DNA of 64,000 nt from Isoetes taiwanensis (taxonomy: Eukaryota; Streptophyta; Lycopodiopsida; Isoetales; Isoetaceae): positions 15,368,245 through 15,432,244 of the forward strand of contig JAJEKV010000001.1 of assembly GCA_021234155.1 (NCBI GenBank), in the 5' to 3' direction. Positions within the stretch are counted from its first letter, which is position 1. Every line of letters begins with the position of its first letter. The notes beneath the pieces are model-generated. The model had not been told where the DNA came from. It was given only the letters and a program-made list of their open reading frames with translations, and did not search any database. This document shows, piece by piece, positions 63,007-64,000 of the stretch. A program made the position numbers and the translations under genes.

Positions 63007-64000
63007 CTAATCTTGAAATCGCCAGTAGGACGGGTTGTCCTCAAGGAACTTCTTAACTTGGGCCGTTCCTACCGAATGACCCAAGTTCCTGATGACGCTT
63101 GCTGACGAGCCGCCCTGCAAGGCTCTCGCCAGCTCTTCCACCCTGCGGTCGGATGTAAGGGCCGCGGTCACCGCCAATCTCGCCTGACGTCGATGGGGTA
63201 TGGCGAAGTCGAAGAGGTCGAGTGCCATTGCTCTCTTCACCAGGACAGCATAGTCGACATTTGCTGCTATTCGAGCATGCCTGCCAAAGCCTGAGAGTGC
63301 AATCAGCATGAACACTCCTTCCTCCCCTCTGGGACTGAACTTGCGGTGTATCACCGCTATTCTCCCATCCAGCAGCAGCGGCAAGTAGTACCTGAGCGAC
63401 CTGTCGTTGTGCGTCGCGGATGATTCCCCACTTGTTTGGCCTCCTGCTCTATGCCGCCCTGCATAATCATCGACCTCGATCTCGGTGAGCTCCCGGTAGT
63501 CTTCGATTGTTGAGTCGACTCGCCTGAGGTCGATTCCTGCTCCTCTTGCTGGAGGTGGTGTTGAGGGACTCGGCATCAGGATGCTAGTGGTCTTGCCTCT
63601 GATCCCCATCTGTTCCTGTAAAGCAAGGAACTCTTCCTCCGTCGGTAGTCTATTTGCAGCCCGGTCTGCCTCCATGATCTGCCTGATATTGCCGTAGGCT
63701 TGGATGTTGGAAGTTGCTTCGCCTGTGTAGGTGTCGGCTTCCCTGACTTGTAGCGGGAAGTCTGAGACTCCCCGGACGATGAAGTCGTCCATGTCGGTCT
63801 GCCGCAGTTGGTGGAGCAGTTCATCCAATCGGAGTTCCCTCTCCCTGCATTCGGGAAGATTCTGAATGTCACTGAGGAGTGGATACTCCTCTCCGTCGAT
63901 GATGATTGGGGCTAGGCTTGTGATGCCCAGCCCAAGTGGTGGAGCAACTCTGATGGTCTGCCGGCTCTGCTCGAAGCTGATCAGCTCCTGCTCCGCTTGG
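63007..64000 (-). CDS. ORF2 (A, second copy), open to window edge
   Basis: About 330 codons are open from the window edge to TAG at 63007, with no stop: SFEQSRQTIRVAPPLGLGIT, PIIIDGEEYPLLSDIQNLPE, RLDELLHQLRQTDMDDFIVR, DFPLQVREADTYTGEATSNI, QAYGNIRQIMEADRAANRLP, RYYLPLLLDGRIAVIHRKFS, RGEEGVFMLIALSGFGRHAR, IAANVDYAVLVKRAMALDLF, ARALQGGSSASVIRNLGHSV. It is the cleanest ORF2 in the window; its N-terminus is outside. Predicted soluble, helix-rich, with an acidic middle in the first copy. No family recognised. The same core in B (RYYLPALSQGQ, LLIALSGFGQHS) shows it belongs to both families. Confidence 0.8.
   Translation of the reverse strand, partial: QAEQELISFEQSRQTIRVAPPLGLGITSLAPIIIDGEEYPLLSDIQNLPECRERELRLDELLHQLRQTDMDDFIVRGVSDFPLQVREADTYTGEATSNIQAYGNIRQIMEADRAANRLPTEEEFLALQEQMGIRGKTTSILMPSPSTPPPARGAGIDLRRVDSTIEDYRELTEIEVDDYAGRHRAGGQTSGESSATHNDRSLRYYLPLLLDGRIAVIHRKFSPRGEEGVFMLIALSGFGRHARIAANVDYAVLVKRAMALDLFDFAIPHRRQARLAVTAALTSDRRVEELARALQGGSSASVIRNLGHSVGTAQVKKFLEDNPSYWRFQD

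Larger units (their letters stand above)
55459..64000 (-). mobile_element. chromovirus A, second copy, 5' end outside window
   Basis: On the minus strand: ORF2 (from the window edge), intron-like gap, gag, protease-RT, RNase H, integrase, chromodomain, PPT and 3' LTR. It is inserted into the integrase of gypsy C. The 5-bp target sequence next to the LTR would be CATTT (55454-55458). ORF1 (H3-like), PBS and 5' LTR should lie just beyond 64000. Confidence 0.9.

Noticed and set aside
1..64000. CRISPR arrays, tRNA or rRNA genes, replication origins
   Set aside because: None seen. The regularly spaced hairpins occur in pairs, not arrays, and lie in retrotransposon leaders.

Overview
The window is plant-type nuclear DNA made almost entirely of nested transposable elements. 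Ty1/copia, Ty3/gypsy chromovirus, CACTA and L1-type LINE remnants, initiator-Met-tRNA primer sites, and GT-AG spliced exon scraps all point to a large-genome land plant. A fern or other seed-free plant is possible, but nothing here proves it. No tRNA, rRNA, CRISPR array or intact single-copy host gene was seen.

Layout. 1-4621: minus-strand copia relic (RNase H, RT, integrase, protease, gag, PBS, one LTR) inserted against a receptor-kinase-like exon. 5004-9150: minus-strand CACTA transposon with an internally deleted transposase. 9686-10099: possible two-exon plus-strand gene. 10100-14656: non-coding, with a 730-bp tandem duplication. 14657-45004: plus-strand chromovirus 'A', split by 21393-38915, which holds two minus-strand chromovirus 'B' units sharing one LTR. 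45100-46758: DUF7869-like pseudogene. 46783-48530: minus-strand LINE piece without its RT. 49146-49655: Myb/SANT-like ORF. 49641-55458: plus-strand gypsy 'C' with a tRNA-Asp-like PBS, cut inside its integrase by a second A element (minus strand, 55459 to beyond 64000).

The exciting system is in chromoviruses A and B. Between the PBS and gag they carry two extra genes. ORF1 is a histone H3-like protein: in B it starts MARTKQTARK, exactly the H3 tail, and ends in a complete H3 histone fold (about two thirds identical to plant H3 by hand alignment), with a linker of roughly 270 residues between. A diverged copy of the fold is present in family A. ORF2 is an unrecognised protein of about 508 codons, found in all four units. 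ORF1 and ORF2 each have their own TATA box about 90-120 nt upstream of the ATG. Pairs of 63-67-nt hairpins spaced 199-202 nt apart lie upstream of ORF2 in both families and also upstream of ORF1 in A. Gag starts right after an AT-rich, intron-like segment ending in a consensus 3' splice site. The order is therefore LTR, PBS, [hairpins, TATA, H3-like ORF1], [hairpins, TATA, ORF2], intron-like segment, gag, protease, RT, RNase H, integrase, chromodomain, hairpin, PPT, LTR.

Most copies carry frameshifts. Comparison of the two B units suggests that many lie in GC-rich stretches and may be sequence errors. Function is inferred only from sequence.
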